Positions 20,904-30,483 of a stretch of DNA of 64,000 bases are shown here, one piece after another. Source of the DNA: Nocardia ignorata NBRC 108230 (GTDB lineage Bacteria > Actinomycetota > Actinomycetes > Mycobacteriales > Mycobacteriaceae); contig NZ_BDBI01000002.1 in assembly GCF_001612905.1 (NCBI RefSeq), forward strand, positions 558,001 to 622,000, in the 5' to 3' direction. The position numbers were made by a program, and so were the translations under genes. Below the pieces are notes generated by a model that made no database searches, had not been told where the DNA came from, and saw only the letters and a list, made by a program, of their open reading frames with translations. The number at the start of each line of letters is the position of its first letter. Position 1 is the stretch's first letter.

Positions 20904-20926
20904 TCGCCACCTGCCCGGAGTGCCGG

Positions 20927-20956
20927 TTACTGCCTGCCACCGCGAGACGATAGGCT
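20927..20956 (+). promoter_or_regulatory. Candidate eno promoter
   Basis: TTACTG (20927-20932) and TAGGCT (20951-20956) are 18 bases apart, about 60 bases before the eno start. The -10 fits the actinobacterial TAnnnT rule; the -35 is weak. Confidence 0.35.
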
Positions 20957-21006
20957 CGGCTGCGCACGGACCATCCCGTGAGACCTACCGTGCCTTTCCG
21001 TCGTAA

Positions 21007-22305
<1,299 letters not shown>

Positions 22306-22349
22306 ACAAGAAGTACCGCGGGACCTGGAGATGATGGGGTAGAGCGCCA

Positions 22350-22922
22350 ATGACCGAGCGACGTGCGCGGGGGACCAGTCCGGGTGGACGAGGCGACCGG
22401 CGCACGTCGCGGGCCGCGCGCTCACGCCCCAGTCCGCTCGACACACCCGGCCGTCCGACCGCCGCCAAACGCACCACCCGGCGGCGGCCGGAAACGGCCA
22501 CCCGCAAGCCGAGCGGCAAGCTGGAACGCACCGAACACACAATCCTCGGGCTCTCCACCGGCAAGGCGGTGATCCTGGCGGCCGTGCTGTGCGGGCTGGC
22601 GCTCACCCTGGCCGTGCCGACGCGCACGTATTTCAGTCAGCGTGCCGAGGCGGCCGCGCTGGCCGAGGAACGCGCGGAACTCGACGCCGACCTGGCCGCG
22701 CTGCGCGATCGTCGTGCGCAGCAACAGGATCCGGCCTACATCCGCACCGAGGCCCGTGAACGGCTGCGACTCGTGATGCCGGGCGAAACCCCTTACATCG
22801 TGCAGGTTCCCGGCATCGAGGCACCTGCACCGCCGCCGATGAGTACCCGAACAGCGGAGCCCGACCCCTGGTACACCGACCTGTGGCGCAGCATCTCCGA
22901 ACCAGCACCGGAAGGACCGTAG
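22350..22922 (+). CDS. FtsB/DivIC-family septum formation protein
   Basis: A 190-residue bitopic membrane protein: a basic, proline-rich cytoplasmic tail, one membrane helix (about 72-92), then a coiled coil rich in Ala, Glu and Arg (RAEAAALAEERAELDADLAA) and the conserved tail QDPAYIRTEARERLRLVMPGE shortened here to its key part. DivIC/FtsB links FtsL and FtsQ in the divisome. It sits between eno and DUF501 as in M. tuberculosis (Rv1024). Confidence 0.92.
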   Translation: MTERRARGTSPGGRGDRRTSRAARSRPSPLDTPGRPTAAKRTTRRRPETATRKPSGKLERTEHTILGLSTGKAVILAAVLCGLALTLAVPTRTYFSQRAEAAALAEERAELDADLAALRDRRAQQQDPAYIRTEARERLRLVMPGETPYIVQVPGIEAPAPPPMSTRTAEPDPWYTDLWRSISEPAPEGP

Positions 22923-23444
22923 GTGACCGCACCGAACGAGCGCGACCTCGAGATCATCGCTCGGCAACTGGGCCGCGAGCCGCGCGGAGTCCTCGCGATC
23001 GCCTACCGCACCCCGGACGGTCTGCCCGCCGTGGTGAAGACCGCGCCGCGCCTGCCCGACGGCACCCCGTTCCCCACGCTGTACTACCTCACCGACCCCC
23101 GGCTCACCGCTGAGGCGAGCAGGCAGGAGTCGGCCGGGGTGATGCGCGAGATGACCGAACGCCTCGCCCACGACCCCGAACTGGCCGCCGCCTACCGCGC
23201 CGCGCACGAGAGCTACCTGGCCGAGCGCAACGAGATCGAGTCGCTCGGAACGGATTTCACCGGCGGCGGCATGCCCGACCGGGTCAAGTGCCTGCACGTG
23301 CTGATCGCGCATTCCCTGGCCAAGGGGCCGGGCGTGAACCCGCTCGGTGACGAGTCCGTGGCCCTGGCCGCCGACGCCGGGCTGCGCGGGACCGCCGTTC
23401 CCGCCGACTGGCCCGCTGCCCGCAAGTCCGACGAACAGGCATAA
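22923..23444 (+). CDS. DUF501 protein
   Basis: A 173-residue soluble protein of the DUF501 family (Rv1025 position). Its GTG follows the DivIC stop codon without a gap. Typical blocks are LGREPRGVLAIAYR near the N-terminus and the C-terminal DRVKCLHVLIAHSLAKGPGV. The cysteine-histidine pair in KCLHVL is conserved in the family as I recall it. The function is unknown. Confidence 0.92.
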   Translation: MTAPNERDLEIIARQLGREPRGVLAIAYRTPDGLPAVVKTAPRLPDGTPFPTLYYLTDPRLTAEASRQESAGVMREMTERLAHDPELAAAYRAAHESYLAERNEIESLGTDFTGGGMPDRVKCLHVLIAHSLAKGPGVNPLGDESVALAADAGLRGTAVPADWPAARKSDEQA

Positions 23445-23483
23445 TCGCGGGACAGCAGCTGGTCGAGACCTGGAGGAACACTC

Positions 23484-24434
23484 ATGAGTGAGCGCATCGC
23501 CGCAGTGGATTGCGGAACCAACTCGATCCGTCTGCTGATCTCCGAAGTCGGCGCCGACAACGCGCTGACCGACGTGCACCGCGAGATGCGCATCGTGCGA
23601 CTCGGCCAGGGTGTCGACGCGACCGGACGACTCGCCCCCGAGGCGATCGAACGGACCCGCGCCGCGCTGGCCGACTACGTCGATGTGATGCTGGCGCACG
23701 GTGTTTCACGCGTGCGGATGGTGGCCACCTCGGCCACCCGCGACGCCGCCAACCGGGACGACTTCTTCTCCATGACCCGCACCGAGCTTGGCCGCGTGGT
23801 CGAGGGTGCCGTCGCCGAAGTCATCACCGGTGACGAAGAAGCTCGGCTGTCCTTCGCCGGCGCGGTCGGTGAATTGTCGGCCGATGCCGGACCTTTCGTT
23901 GTGGTCGACCTCGGTGGCGGCTCCACCGAACTCGTCGTCGGCGACGAAAAGGGTGTGCAAGCCGCCTATTCCGCCGATATCGGCTGCGTGCGCATCACCG
24001 AACGCTGCCTGCCGGGCAACCCGCCCACGGCCGAACAGGTCTCGGCGGCTAAGGAATTCGCGCAGGAGAAGCTCGACGAAGCGTTCGCGAAGGTCCCGGT
24101 CGACAAGGTGCGCACCTGGGTCGGTGTCGCGGGCACCATGACCACCATCACCGCCGTCGCCCTCGACCTTCCCGAATACGACTCGGAGCGTGTGCATCTC
24201 ACCCGCCTGAGCCTCGACGAGGTGCACCAGGTGTGTGACCGCCTGGTCGCCATGAACCACGACGAGCGCGCCGCCCTCGGTCCCATGCACCCAGGCCGCG
24301 TCGATGTCATCGGCGGCGGCGCGGTGATCACCGAGGTGCTTGCCGACGAACTGGCCCGGCGGGCCGGTGTCACCGAGCTGATCGTCAGCGAACACGACAT
24401 CCTCGACGGCATCGCGATGTCGATCCTGCGTTAG
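23484..24434 (+). CDS. ppx: Ppx/GppA exopolyphosphatase-family protein
   Basis: A 316-residue ASKHA-fold phosphatase. VDCGTNSIRLLI at the N-terminus and VVDLGGGSTELVVG near residue 137 are the two phosphate loops; GCVRITERCL and GVAGTMTTITA follow. Family members release phosphate from polyphosphate or hydrolyse pppGpp. At about 316 residues it is the short form lacking the HD-like C-terminal domain, like Rv1026. Confidence 0.93.
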   Translation: MSERIAAVDCGTNSIRLLISEVGADNALTDVHREMRIVRLGQGVDATGRLAPEAIERTRAALADYVDVMLAHGVSRVRMVATSATRDAANRDDFFSMTRTELGRVVEGAVAEVITGDEEARLSFAGAVGELSADAGPFVVVDLGGGSTELVVGDEKGVQAAYSADIGCVRITERCLPGNPPTAEQVSAAKEFAQEKLDEAFAKVPVDKVRTWVGVAGTMTTITAVALDLPEYDSERVHLTRLSLDEVHQVCDRLVAMNHDERAALGPMHPGRVDVIGGGAVITEVLADELARRAGVTELIVSEHDILDGIAMSILR

Positions 24435-24446
24435 GAGCGAGCCGAC

Positions 24447-25985
24447 TCAGCGGATGGTGACCACGCGGCTGTGGTGTCCGGTCGATCCGTCGGGGAAGGG
24501 CGTGGCCCGCTCGTCGGTCTGGATATAGCCGGTGGCGTCGATGGCGCGCACCCGAAGGGAATGGGTGCCGGGCGAAGCCTCCCACCGCCAGGTCCACTGA
24601 CGCCAGGTATCGATGGAATACGCCTCGGCCAGGGTGGCCCGCTGCCAGGCGCCGTCGTCAACTTGAACTTCGACGGCGCTGATGCCGCGGCCCTGGGCCC
24701 AGGCGACGCCCGCGACGACGACTTCACCTGCGGGTAGGGTCGCGAACGCCGCGGGGACGTCGATGCGGGAGGCGGTCTTGATCGGCGCGACCGGTGCCCA
24801 TCCGCGATTGGTCCAGTAGGCCTCGGCGCGATCGAAGCGAGTGACCTCGAGGTCGACGACCCACTTGGTGGCCGAGACGTACCCGTACAGGCCGGGAACG
24901 ATCATCCGCGCCGGATAACCGTGCTGCACCGGCAGGGCGGCGCCGTTCATGGCCACCGCAAGCAAAGCATCGCGATTGCCTGTGAGAGCCGCCAGCGGGG
25001 TACTGGCAGTGAAGCCGTCGATACTGCGCGACAGCACCATGTCCGCGTCGGAAGACGGGCCGGCCTCGGCCAGCAGATCGGCCAGCCGGTAACCCGTCCA
25101 GCGCGCGGTACCGAGCAGGTCGCCGCCGACCTCGTTGGATACGCAGGTGAGCGTGATGACGGATTCGACGGCGTCGCGGGCCAGCAGTTCGTCGTAGTCG
25201 AGCCGGATCTCGCGCTCGACCATGCCATGGATGCGTAGTCGCCATTCGGCGCGGGTCAGCGAGGGCAGTTGCAGGGCGGTGTCGACGCGGTAGAAGTTGT
25301 CGGCATCGGTGACGAACGGGGTGATTCCCTGGACCGGCAGATCCATCGCCGCCGATACCGGAGGTGCGGGTTCGGCGACCCTGGGCAGGAGGAATGCGGC
25401 TCGGTCGGCGGCGATGTCGCGCAACCGGGTGGCGAGGTAGCGTCCCGCGGCGCCCGCCGCGACGACACCGGCGGTGACCCCGGCCAGCGCGAGGACGAAT
25501 CCACGGCGGGTGGGGCCGGTCGTTTCCGATCGTTCGGCAGGCGGGAACCGCAGGAACAACAGGGCAAGGGCCAGGACACCCGCGAGGGTTCCGGCGAGCG
25601 TGGGGATCGCGAACCACGGTGTGGCGCTCGGCCGTCGCAGCGCCAGGAAGGCGACGATCAGGCCGAGCGCGGTGAGCACGCCTGCCGCGAGGGCGAAGCG
25701 ACGGCGGGCGAGCTCACCGATCAGGCCGGCCGCGACCACCATGACCACGGCCATCGAGATGGCCAGTGCCAGTTTGTCGTTGGCTCCGAACCAGCGGATG
25801 GCGCTTTCTTTCAACCACTTCGGCGTGTTGTCGACCACCGTGGCGCCGAGCACGAAGAACGGTGACGCGGACGGCGCGACGACCACGGACACGAGATGAC
25901 CGACAGTGAGTACGGCCGCCGCCGCCACCGTAGCGGCGGCCGCGGCCATGAGATGTCCGAGCCGCCGGGGTTCGGGGTGGACCAT
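24447..25985 (-). CDS. Membrane-anchored sulfite-oxidase-type molybdopterin oxidoreductase
   Basis: A 512-residue protein in two parts. Residues 1-150 form about four membrane helices; after a twin-arginine stretch (TRRGFVLALAG, 159-169) comes a periplasmic Mo-cofactor domain with the Mo ligand C281 in ITLTCVSNE and a C-terminal dimerisation domain. The physiological electron donor is not shown. It lies 48 bases after rskA in the same direction, so it may belong to the SigK operon. Confidence 0.9.
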   Translation of the reverse strand: MVHPEPRRLGHLMAAAAATVAAAAVLTVGHLVSVVVAPSASPFFVLGATVVDNTPKWLKESAIRWFGANDKLALAISMAVVMVVAAGLIGELARRRFALAAGVLTALGLIVAFLALRRPSATPWFAIPTLAGTLAGVLALALLFLRFPPAERSETTGPTRRGFVLALAGVTAGVVAAGAAGRYLATRLRDIAADRAAFLLPRVAEPAPPVSAAMDLPVQGITPFVTDADNFYRVDTALQLPSLTRAEWRLRIHGMVEREIRLDYDELLARDAVESVITLTCVSNEVGGDLLGTARWTGYRLADLLAEAGPSSDADMVLSRSIDGFTASTPLAALTGNRDALLAVAMNGAALPVQHGYPARMIVPGLYGYVSATKWVVDLEVTRFDRAEAYWTNRGWAPVAPIKTASRIDVPAAFATLPAGEVVVAGVAWAQGRGISAVEVQVDDGAWQRATLAEAYSIDTWRQWTWRWEASPGTHSLRVRAIDATGYIQTDERATPFPDGSTGHHSRVVTIR

Positions 25986-26033
25986 GCTGACCTCCTGAGG
26001 ATGTGGCTGCCCCCACGGTCTTCCGCGAGCGGG

Positions 26034-26759
26034 TCAGTCGACCGTCATACCGGTGAGCACCGGTAGCGTCGGGGCTGACGAACCACCCGACGGTTCGACT
26101 GTCACGGCCAGTACGTCGGCCGATCGGACCGGGGTGACGATCATGGGCTGTCCGGCCAGCACGGCGACCGATTCCGGTTGCCCGCCGGGCGGCACCCGCC
26201 ACAGCTGATACGCCCGATCAGCGGGCAGGGCCGGTAGATCGTGGAACTCCACCGCCGCGGCCCCGAGCTCCTTCGACAGGTGCACGACCATTTCACCGCC
26301 GCCGGTGACAGCGGCCGAACCCGACCGGCTGTCGGGTTGCTCGAGCACCTGTTGCGCGGTGACCGCGTCCGGTCCGTCGTTCGCCCGGTCTACGGCGACT
26401 GTGATACCCACCGCCGCACCCGCGAGCACGACCGCTGCTGCTGCCGCCGCGAGCCATCGCGCTGGGCGGCGCCCAGCCACGGAGTTCGTTCTCAGCGGCT
26501 GGGCGCCGCGCGGGTCCAACGCTTGCAAGATGGCTGCCTCCAGCCGGGCAGGCGGTGTCACCACGTCCATCGCTGTCAGCGCGGCGAGAGTTTCCTGAAT
26601 ACGCCGCACGTTGGCGTGGAAATCGGCAGCCACAACGGTTCCCGCGGCCGCTAGCCGCTCATCGATCTCGTGGCGTTCCCGGGCATCGAGTGCGTCCAAG
26701 GCGTAGGGGTACGCCTCGTCGAACCACGACCAAGGGGTCCGCCGATCTGTATCGCTCAT
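26034..26759 (-). CDS. rskA: Anti-sigma-K factor RskA
   Basis: A 241-residue single-pass protein: a cytoplasmic N-terminus (YALDALDARERHEIDERLAA, the sigma-binding helices), a membrane helix near residues 99-120, and a C-terminal RskA-type domain with PALPADRAYQLWRVPPGG. It holds SigK inactive at the membrane until proteolysis or redox signals release it. ATG 26759 overlaps the sigK stop (ATGA), so partner and antagonist are translated together. Confidence 0.92.
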   Translation of the reverse strand: MSDTDRRTPWSWFDEAYPYALDALDARERHEIDERLAAAGTVVAADFHANVRRIQETLAALTAMDVVTPPARLEAAILQALDPRGAQPLRTNSVAGRRPARWLAAAAAAVVLAGAAVGITVAVDRANDGPDAVTAQQVLEQPDSRSGSAAVTGGGEMVVHLSKELGAAAVEFHDLPALPADRAYQLWRVPPGGQPESVAVLAGQPMIVTPVRSADVLAVTVEPSGGSSAPTLPVLTGMTVD

Positions 26760-27406
26760 CGGGAAGTCCCTCCGGTCAAACAGTTCTCGAGCCTCTTCAA
26801 ACCGTCCCGGATCCGGCTCTTCACCGTCGGCAACGGTACTGCCAAGGTCTCGGAGACCTCGACGTATGTGCGCCCGCTGTAGTACGCGAGCGCGACCGCT
26901 TCGCGCTGCAGGGCGGTCATCGTTTCCAGGCAATCCAGCACCGACTGCTCGTCGAGTCGCTGGGTGACTTCCTCGGACACCACGTCGTGATCGCGTCCGA
27001 GATGACAGTGGCCGAACACGATGTCACGACTCGTGGCGGACTGCTCGGCGCGCACCCGGTCGACAGCACGTCGGTGGGTGAGCATCATCAGCCAACCGAT
27101 CGGGCTCGCCTTGTCCGGGTCGTAGTCCGCGGCCAAGGACCAGACCTGCAGGAAGACTTCCTGCGCGATCTCCTCGGCGAGGGCATGACTACGCACGACC
27201 CGCAGTGCGAGCCCGAAGACCCGTGGACTGGTCGTCCGATAGAACTCGGTGAACGCCGGTCTACTGCCCGCGGCGACGTCGTAGAGCAGTGTCACCAGCC
27301 GAGCCTGCACAGCCCGGTCCGCCCGGCGGTCGGTGGGACAGGCGGGCGACGGATCGGTGGGTACCGATCGCAGGCGGATCGGCGAGGGTTCGGGGACATT
27401 CGTCAT
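26756..27406 (-). CDS. sigK: ECF RNA polymerase sigma factor SigK
   Basis: A 216-residue ECF sigma factor. Region 2 includes EEIAQEVFLQVWSLAADYDP and GWLMMLTHRRAVDRVR; region 4 has LQREAVALAYYSGRTYVEVSE shortened here, with the PLPTVKSRIRDGL helix. The gene pair sigK-rskA and the nearby fasciclin lipoprotein match the SigK regulon of mycobacteria (mpt70/mpt83). A SigK-type promoter precedes it, implying autoregulation. Confidence 0.93.
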   Translation of the reverse strand: MTNVPEPSPIRLRSVPTDPSPACPTDRRADRAVQARLVTLLYDVAAGSRPAFTEFYRTTSPRVFGLALRVVRSHALAEEIAQEVFLQVWSLAADYDPDKASPIGWLMMLTHRRAVDRVRAEQSATSRDIVFGHCHLGRDHDVVSEEVTQRLDEQSVLDCLETMTALQREAVALAYYSGRTYVEVSETLAVPLPTVKSRIRDGLKRLENCLTGGTSR

Positions 27407-27440
27407 CGTTGATCCCCTGTTTCCATGCGCATGGGAGGGA

Positions 27441-27467
27441 CTTCGCACCACCCATGCCGCCGGATGG
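27441..27467 (-). promoter_or_regulatory. SigK-type promoter of sigK
   Basis: On the minus strand CCATCC (plus 27462-27467), 15 bases, then GCGAAG (plus 27441-27446), 34 bases before the sigK start. It fits the SigK pattern CCATCC...CCGAAT remembered from M. tuberculosis, with a weaker -10. Confidence 0.5.
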
Positions 27468-27476
27468 GTGGTGCGA
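27443..27476. repeat. Perfect 13-bp inverted repeat over the sigK promoter
   Basis: TCGCACCACCCAT (27443-27455) and ATGGGTGGTGCGA (27464-27476) are exactly complementary around an 8-base loop. The -35 of the sigK promoter lies across the right arm. It may end transcription from the fasciclin gene 46 bases upstream, or be an operator. Confidence 0.6.
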
Positions 27477-27522
27477 CGAAATTCTTCTCCCGAGCGTACG
27501 GTCCGCGCTAGTGCCTGCGCGT

Positions 27523-28164
27523 TCACGCCGGTGGCATGAGCACTGTGTCGATCATGTACACGGTGGCGTTGGCGGTTTGCACCCCGCCGCACAGCACCTT
27601 CGCGTCGTTGACCGTCAGGTTGTCGCCGGAACCGCTCACCTTCACGTCGGCGCCCTGCACCGTCGCGTGTGTCCCGGCGATCTGCGGGGGCTCGATCCGA
27701 CCGGGAACCACGTGGTAGGTCAGGATGGTCGTCAAAGTGGCCGAGTCGGTCTTCAACGACTCGATGGTGGCGGGATCGATCTTGCCGAACGCCGAATCGA
27801 CCGGTGCGAACACGGTGAACTGTCCGCCGTTGAGCGTGTCCACCAGGTTCACATCGGGGTTGAGCTTGCCCGACACCGCCGACACGAGGGTCTTCAACAT
27901 CGGATTGTTGGATGCGGCCACGGCGACCGGGTCCTGAGCCATGCCCGCCACCGAGCCGGGGCCGGAGGGGACCTGGGCCGCGTATTCCGCGCATCCGGGG
28001 CCGACAGGGCCCGAAGCCGCCGGGGTACCCATCGCCGACGACGTGGCCGTCGTGGTGCTCGCGGCGGTCGAGGTATCCGCCTTGTCGTCCTGCGAACAGG
28101 CGGTCAGGCCCACTACCGAGCCGAGCACCAAAGCCGCCATCAAAGAATTACGTACCGATCGCAT
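27523..28164 (-). CDS. Fasciclin-domain lipoprotein, MPT83/MPT70-like
   Basis: A 213-residue lipoprotein: signal peptide with lipobox GLTAC, a Ser/Thr-rich linker, then one FAS1 domain with [15 protein letters not shown] and [10 protein letters not shown]. The C-terminal [15 protein letters not shown] is typical. MPT83 and MPT70 are secreted antigens controlled by SigK; here the gene is directly upstream of sigK on the same strand and has its own SigK-type promoter. The function is probably adhesion or cell-surface related. Confidence 0.92.
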   Translation of the reverse strand: MRSVRNSLMAALVLGSVVGLTACSQDDKADTSTAASTTTATSSAMGTPAASGPVGPGCAEYAAQVPSGPGSVAGMAQDPVAVAASNNPMLKTLVSAVSGKLNPDVNLVDTLNGGQFTVFAPVDSAFGKIDPATIESLKTDSATLTTILTYHVVPGRIEPPQIAGTHATVQGADVKVSGSGDNLTVNDAKVLCGGVQTANATVYMIDTVLMPPA

Positions 28165-28221
28165 CGTCTTCCATCATTTCCGTCGGGCGGTCACTGCCGC
28201 GCAGCTGTTTTGACGGAAGGA

Positions 28222-28248
28222 TTTCGGCCAGCCACCCGGCCCGGATGG
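28222..28248 (-). promoter_or_regulatory. SigK-type promoter of the fasciclin gene
   Basis: On the minus strand CCATCC (plus 28243-28248), 15 bases, CCGAAA (plus 28222-28227), 57 bases before the start codon. Spacing and both hexamers match the SigK pattern and the sigK promoter in this window. Confidence 0.6.
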
Positions 28249-28340
28249 GCGCTACTTGCCGGTGCGTTCCCGATGCTGACATCCGGGCCAGCGGCACGGG
28301 CGCCGCTGCCCCTCTTCGAGCTGCTCCTGGGATGGACCAC

Positions 28341-29852
28341 TCATGTTTCCACGGTAGCCCTGGCCGGTCGGCCGGCTGCGGTGAACATGTAGTCGGACAG
28401 GTCGAAATGGCCGCTGCGCCAGGCTGCCTCCAGAGTGGAGGACGGGCGAAGGGGCACATCGCCGTGTTTGTCGAAGTAGTAGCTGTTGGCAACGGCGCAG
28501 CTGTCCTGCCAGAACACCTGGCCGCCGCGGCGGGCCAGCACTTCACGGAAGAACCGGTCGTTGGCCTCGCGGCGAACCTCCACACGGGTGGCTCCGGTGC
28601 TGCGGGCGCGGCGCAGGCAGCGCAGGATGTGGCGGGTCTGGTTCTCGATGAGGGTGAAATACGAGGCGCCGTTGTAGCCGTAGGGGCCCATGATGGAGAA
28701 ATAGTTGGGGAATCCCGGCACGCTGACGCCCTCGTAGGCCTGCAGCCGGTTCTCGTCCCACCACTTCTCCAGGTCGAGGCCGTCGACGCCGTGCAGGTCG
28801 TAGGTCGGCATATTGCCCGACTCCATCACCTTGAAGCCTGTCGCGAGAATCAGCACGTCGGCCGGATGTTCGGTGCCCGAGGTGCGCACGCCGGTGGCGG
28901 TGATCTCGGTGATGGGCGCGGTTTCCAGCGTGACGTTCGCGCGGTTGTAGGTGGCCAGGTAGTCGTTGGAGAAGCTCGGCCGTTTGCAGCCGAGGGCGTA
29001 GTTCGGGGTCAGCTTCGCGCGCACGGCCGGGTCCTTCACCTGGCGGCGCAGGTGGGCCAGCCCGGCGCGCTCGCCGATCGCGGCGGTGGGCAGCGAGCGG
29101 TGGTAGTGGGCGGCCAGGGGGAAGGTGACCTCGACGTAGGTCTGGCTGATGAGCCGCGTGAGGGTGCGGCCGCCGGGCAGGCGGAGCGCCAAGCGCGCGG
29201 GTGGCGGCATGGGCAGGTCGGGGCGGGGCAGGCACCAGATCGGGGTGCGCTGGAAGACGGTGAGGTGCTCGACCAGCGGCGCGATCTCCGGGATCACCTG
29301 CACCGCCGACGCCCCGGTGCCGATGATCGCGACTCGTTTGCCGCGCAGGTCGAGGCCATGATCCCAGCGCGCGGTGTGCACGGTGGTCCCGGCGAAGGTC
29401 TCGATCCCGGGGATGTCGGGCAGTTTCGGGCGGGTGAGCACACCGGTCGCGCTCAGCACGAACCGGGCACTCAGCTCGGCGCCGTCGGCGGTGCGCAGCA
29501 CCCAGCGGTCGCCGTCGGCGTCGAAATCGGCGGCGACCACGGTGGTGCCGAACCGGATCCGCGGGCGCAGACCGTACTTGTCCACACAGGATTCGGCATA
29601 GGCCTTGAGTTCACGGCCCGGCGCGTACACCCGCGACCACTCGGTCCGCTGATCGAAGGAGAACTGGTAGCTGAACGACGGGATGTCCACGGCCACACCG
29701 GGATAGGTGTTCCAATGCCAGGTGCCACCGACTCCGTCGGCATCGTCGACCATCAGGAAGTCCTCGAAACCCGCCTCGCGCAGCGCGATCGCGGCGCCGA
29801 TACCGGAGAAGCCCGCACCGACGATGATGATCTCGTGATCGATGGTGCTCAT
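28341..29852 (-). CDS. Baeyer-Villiger-type flavin monooxygenase
   Basis: A 503-residue FAD/NADPH monooxygenase. The FAD loop is GAGFSG (12-17), the BVMO fingerprint FAGTTVHTARW spans 153-163, and a second nucleotide loop IIGTGASA follows. The set resembles mycobacterial MymA/EthA-class enzymes that insert oxygen next to ketones or oxidise sulfur. It is the last gene of a minus-strand run (SDR, diiron protein, flavoprotein fragment). The substrate is unknown. Confidence 0.9.
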   Translation of the reverse strand: MSTIDHEIIIVGAGFSGIGAAIALREAGFEDFLMVDDADGVGGTWHWNTYPGVAVDIPSFSYQFSFDQRTEWSRVYAPGRELKAYAESCVDKYGLRPRIRFGTTVVAADFDADGDRWVLRTADGAELSARFVLSATGVLTRPKLPDIPGIETFAGTTVHTARWDHGLDLRGKRVAIIGTGASAVQVIPEIAPLVEHLTVFQRTPIWCLPRPDLPMPPPARLALRLPGGRTLTRLISQTYVEVTFPLAAHYHRSLPTAAIGERAGLAHLRRQVKDPAVRAKLTPNYALGCKRPSFSNDYLATYNRANVTLETAPITEITATGVRTSGTEHPADVLILATGFKVMESGNMPTYDLHGVDGLDLEKWWDENRLQAYEGVSVPGFPNYFSIMGPYGYNGASYFTLIENQTRHILRCLRRARSTGATRVEVRREANDRFFREVLARRGGQVFWQDSCAVANSYYFDKHGDVPLRPSSTLEAAWRSGHFDLSDYMFTAAGRPARATVET

Positions 29853-29916
29853 GCCGCTGCCTCGCCGAGATTCGGCCGCGCTGTTCGCACGGCGCGCAGG
29901 TAGCTGGTTCGCTCGC

Positions 29917-30483
29917 TCACGCTGATTCCTTTCTGTCGGCCGCGCCGACCCTGGCGGCTGTCGCGGGCAGATGGTGACCGCGGCCGATGGTGCGCACGAC
30001 GTGGTGGGAGTCGTCGGCGAAGACGATGGTGTCGACCCGGTGCTCGATGCCGTCGACCGTGCGCACGCCGAGTGGGGCGAGCCGTGCGATCGGCCAGGAG
30101 ACCAGCCGGCAGTGCGGTTGTCGCAGCGTGCGGTAGTAGCTGTCGTGCACCGCGACGCCCGCGTCGTCGTCGGGCGTGAGCCGGTACCGCAACCACGAAT
30201 CACGCACTTGCCAACGGAGATTGGCGCGCGCGACGAGCCGCACCAGGCGATCCGGCGCGTGCCGCAGGGCAACGGGCGGCAGGGGTGCGCGCGGCACGAT
30301 CCAGACGGCCTCGGTCTGGAACACCGTCACCCGCACCGCCTCGGCCGCGATGCCGGGCAGCAGTCGTGCCGCCGCCGCACCGGAACCGATGATCGCCACC
30401 CGCTCGCCGGTGAACTCCCGCCGCGGGTGGAATTCGCGGTGGTGCACGATCCGGCCGTCGAATGCGCCGGGGAGCCCGGTCAT
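29917..30483 (-). CDS. Truncated flavin-monooxygenase-like protein
   Basis: A 188-residue protein with a single Rossmann loop (VAIIGSGAAAA) that aligns with the middle of its downstream neighbour: FDGRIVHHREFHP corresponds to FAGTTVHTARWDHG, and TVFQTEAVWIVPRAPLPP to TVFQRTPIWCLPRPDLPM. The N-terminal FAD half and most of the C-terminus are missing. Its ATG overlaps the diiron gene's stop (ATGA), so it is still translated as part of the operon. It may be a decayed copy or a regulatory subunit. Confidence 0.6.
   Translation of the reverse strand: MTGLPGAFDGRIVHHREFHPRREFTGERVAIIGSGAAAARLLPGIAAEAVRVTVFQTEAVWIVPRAPLPPVALRHAPDRLVRLVARANLRWQVRDSWLRYRLTPDDDAGVAVHDSYYRTLRQPHCRLVSWPIARLAPLGVRTVDGIEHRVDTIVFADDSHHVVRTIGRGHHLPATAARVGAADRKESA

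Noticed and set aside
27912..29903. A 663-codon plus-strand frame opposite the monooxygenase
   Set aside because: It lies antisense to a gene with clear motifs and has the composition of a GC-rich shadow frame; no domain is visible.
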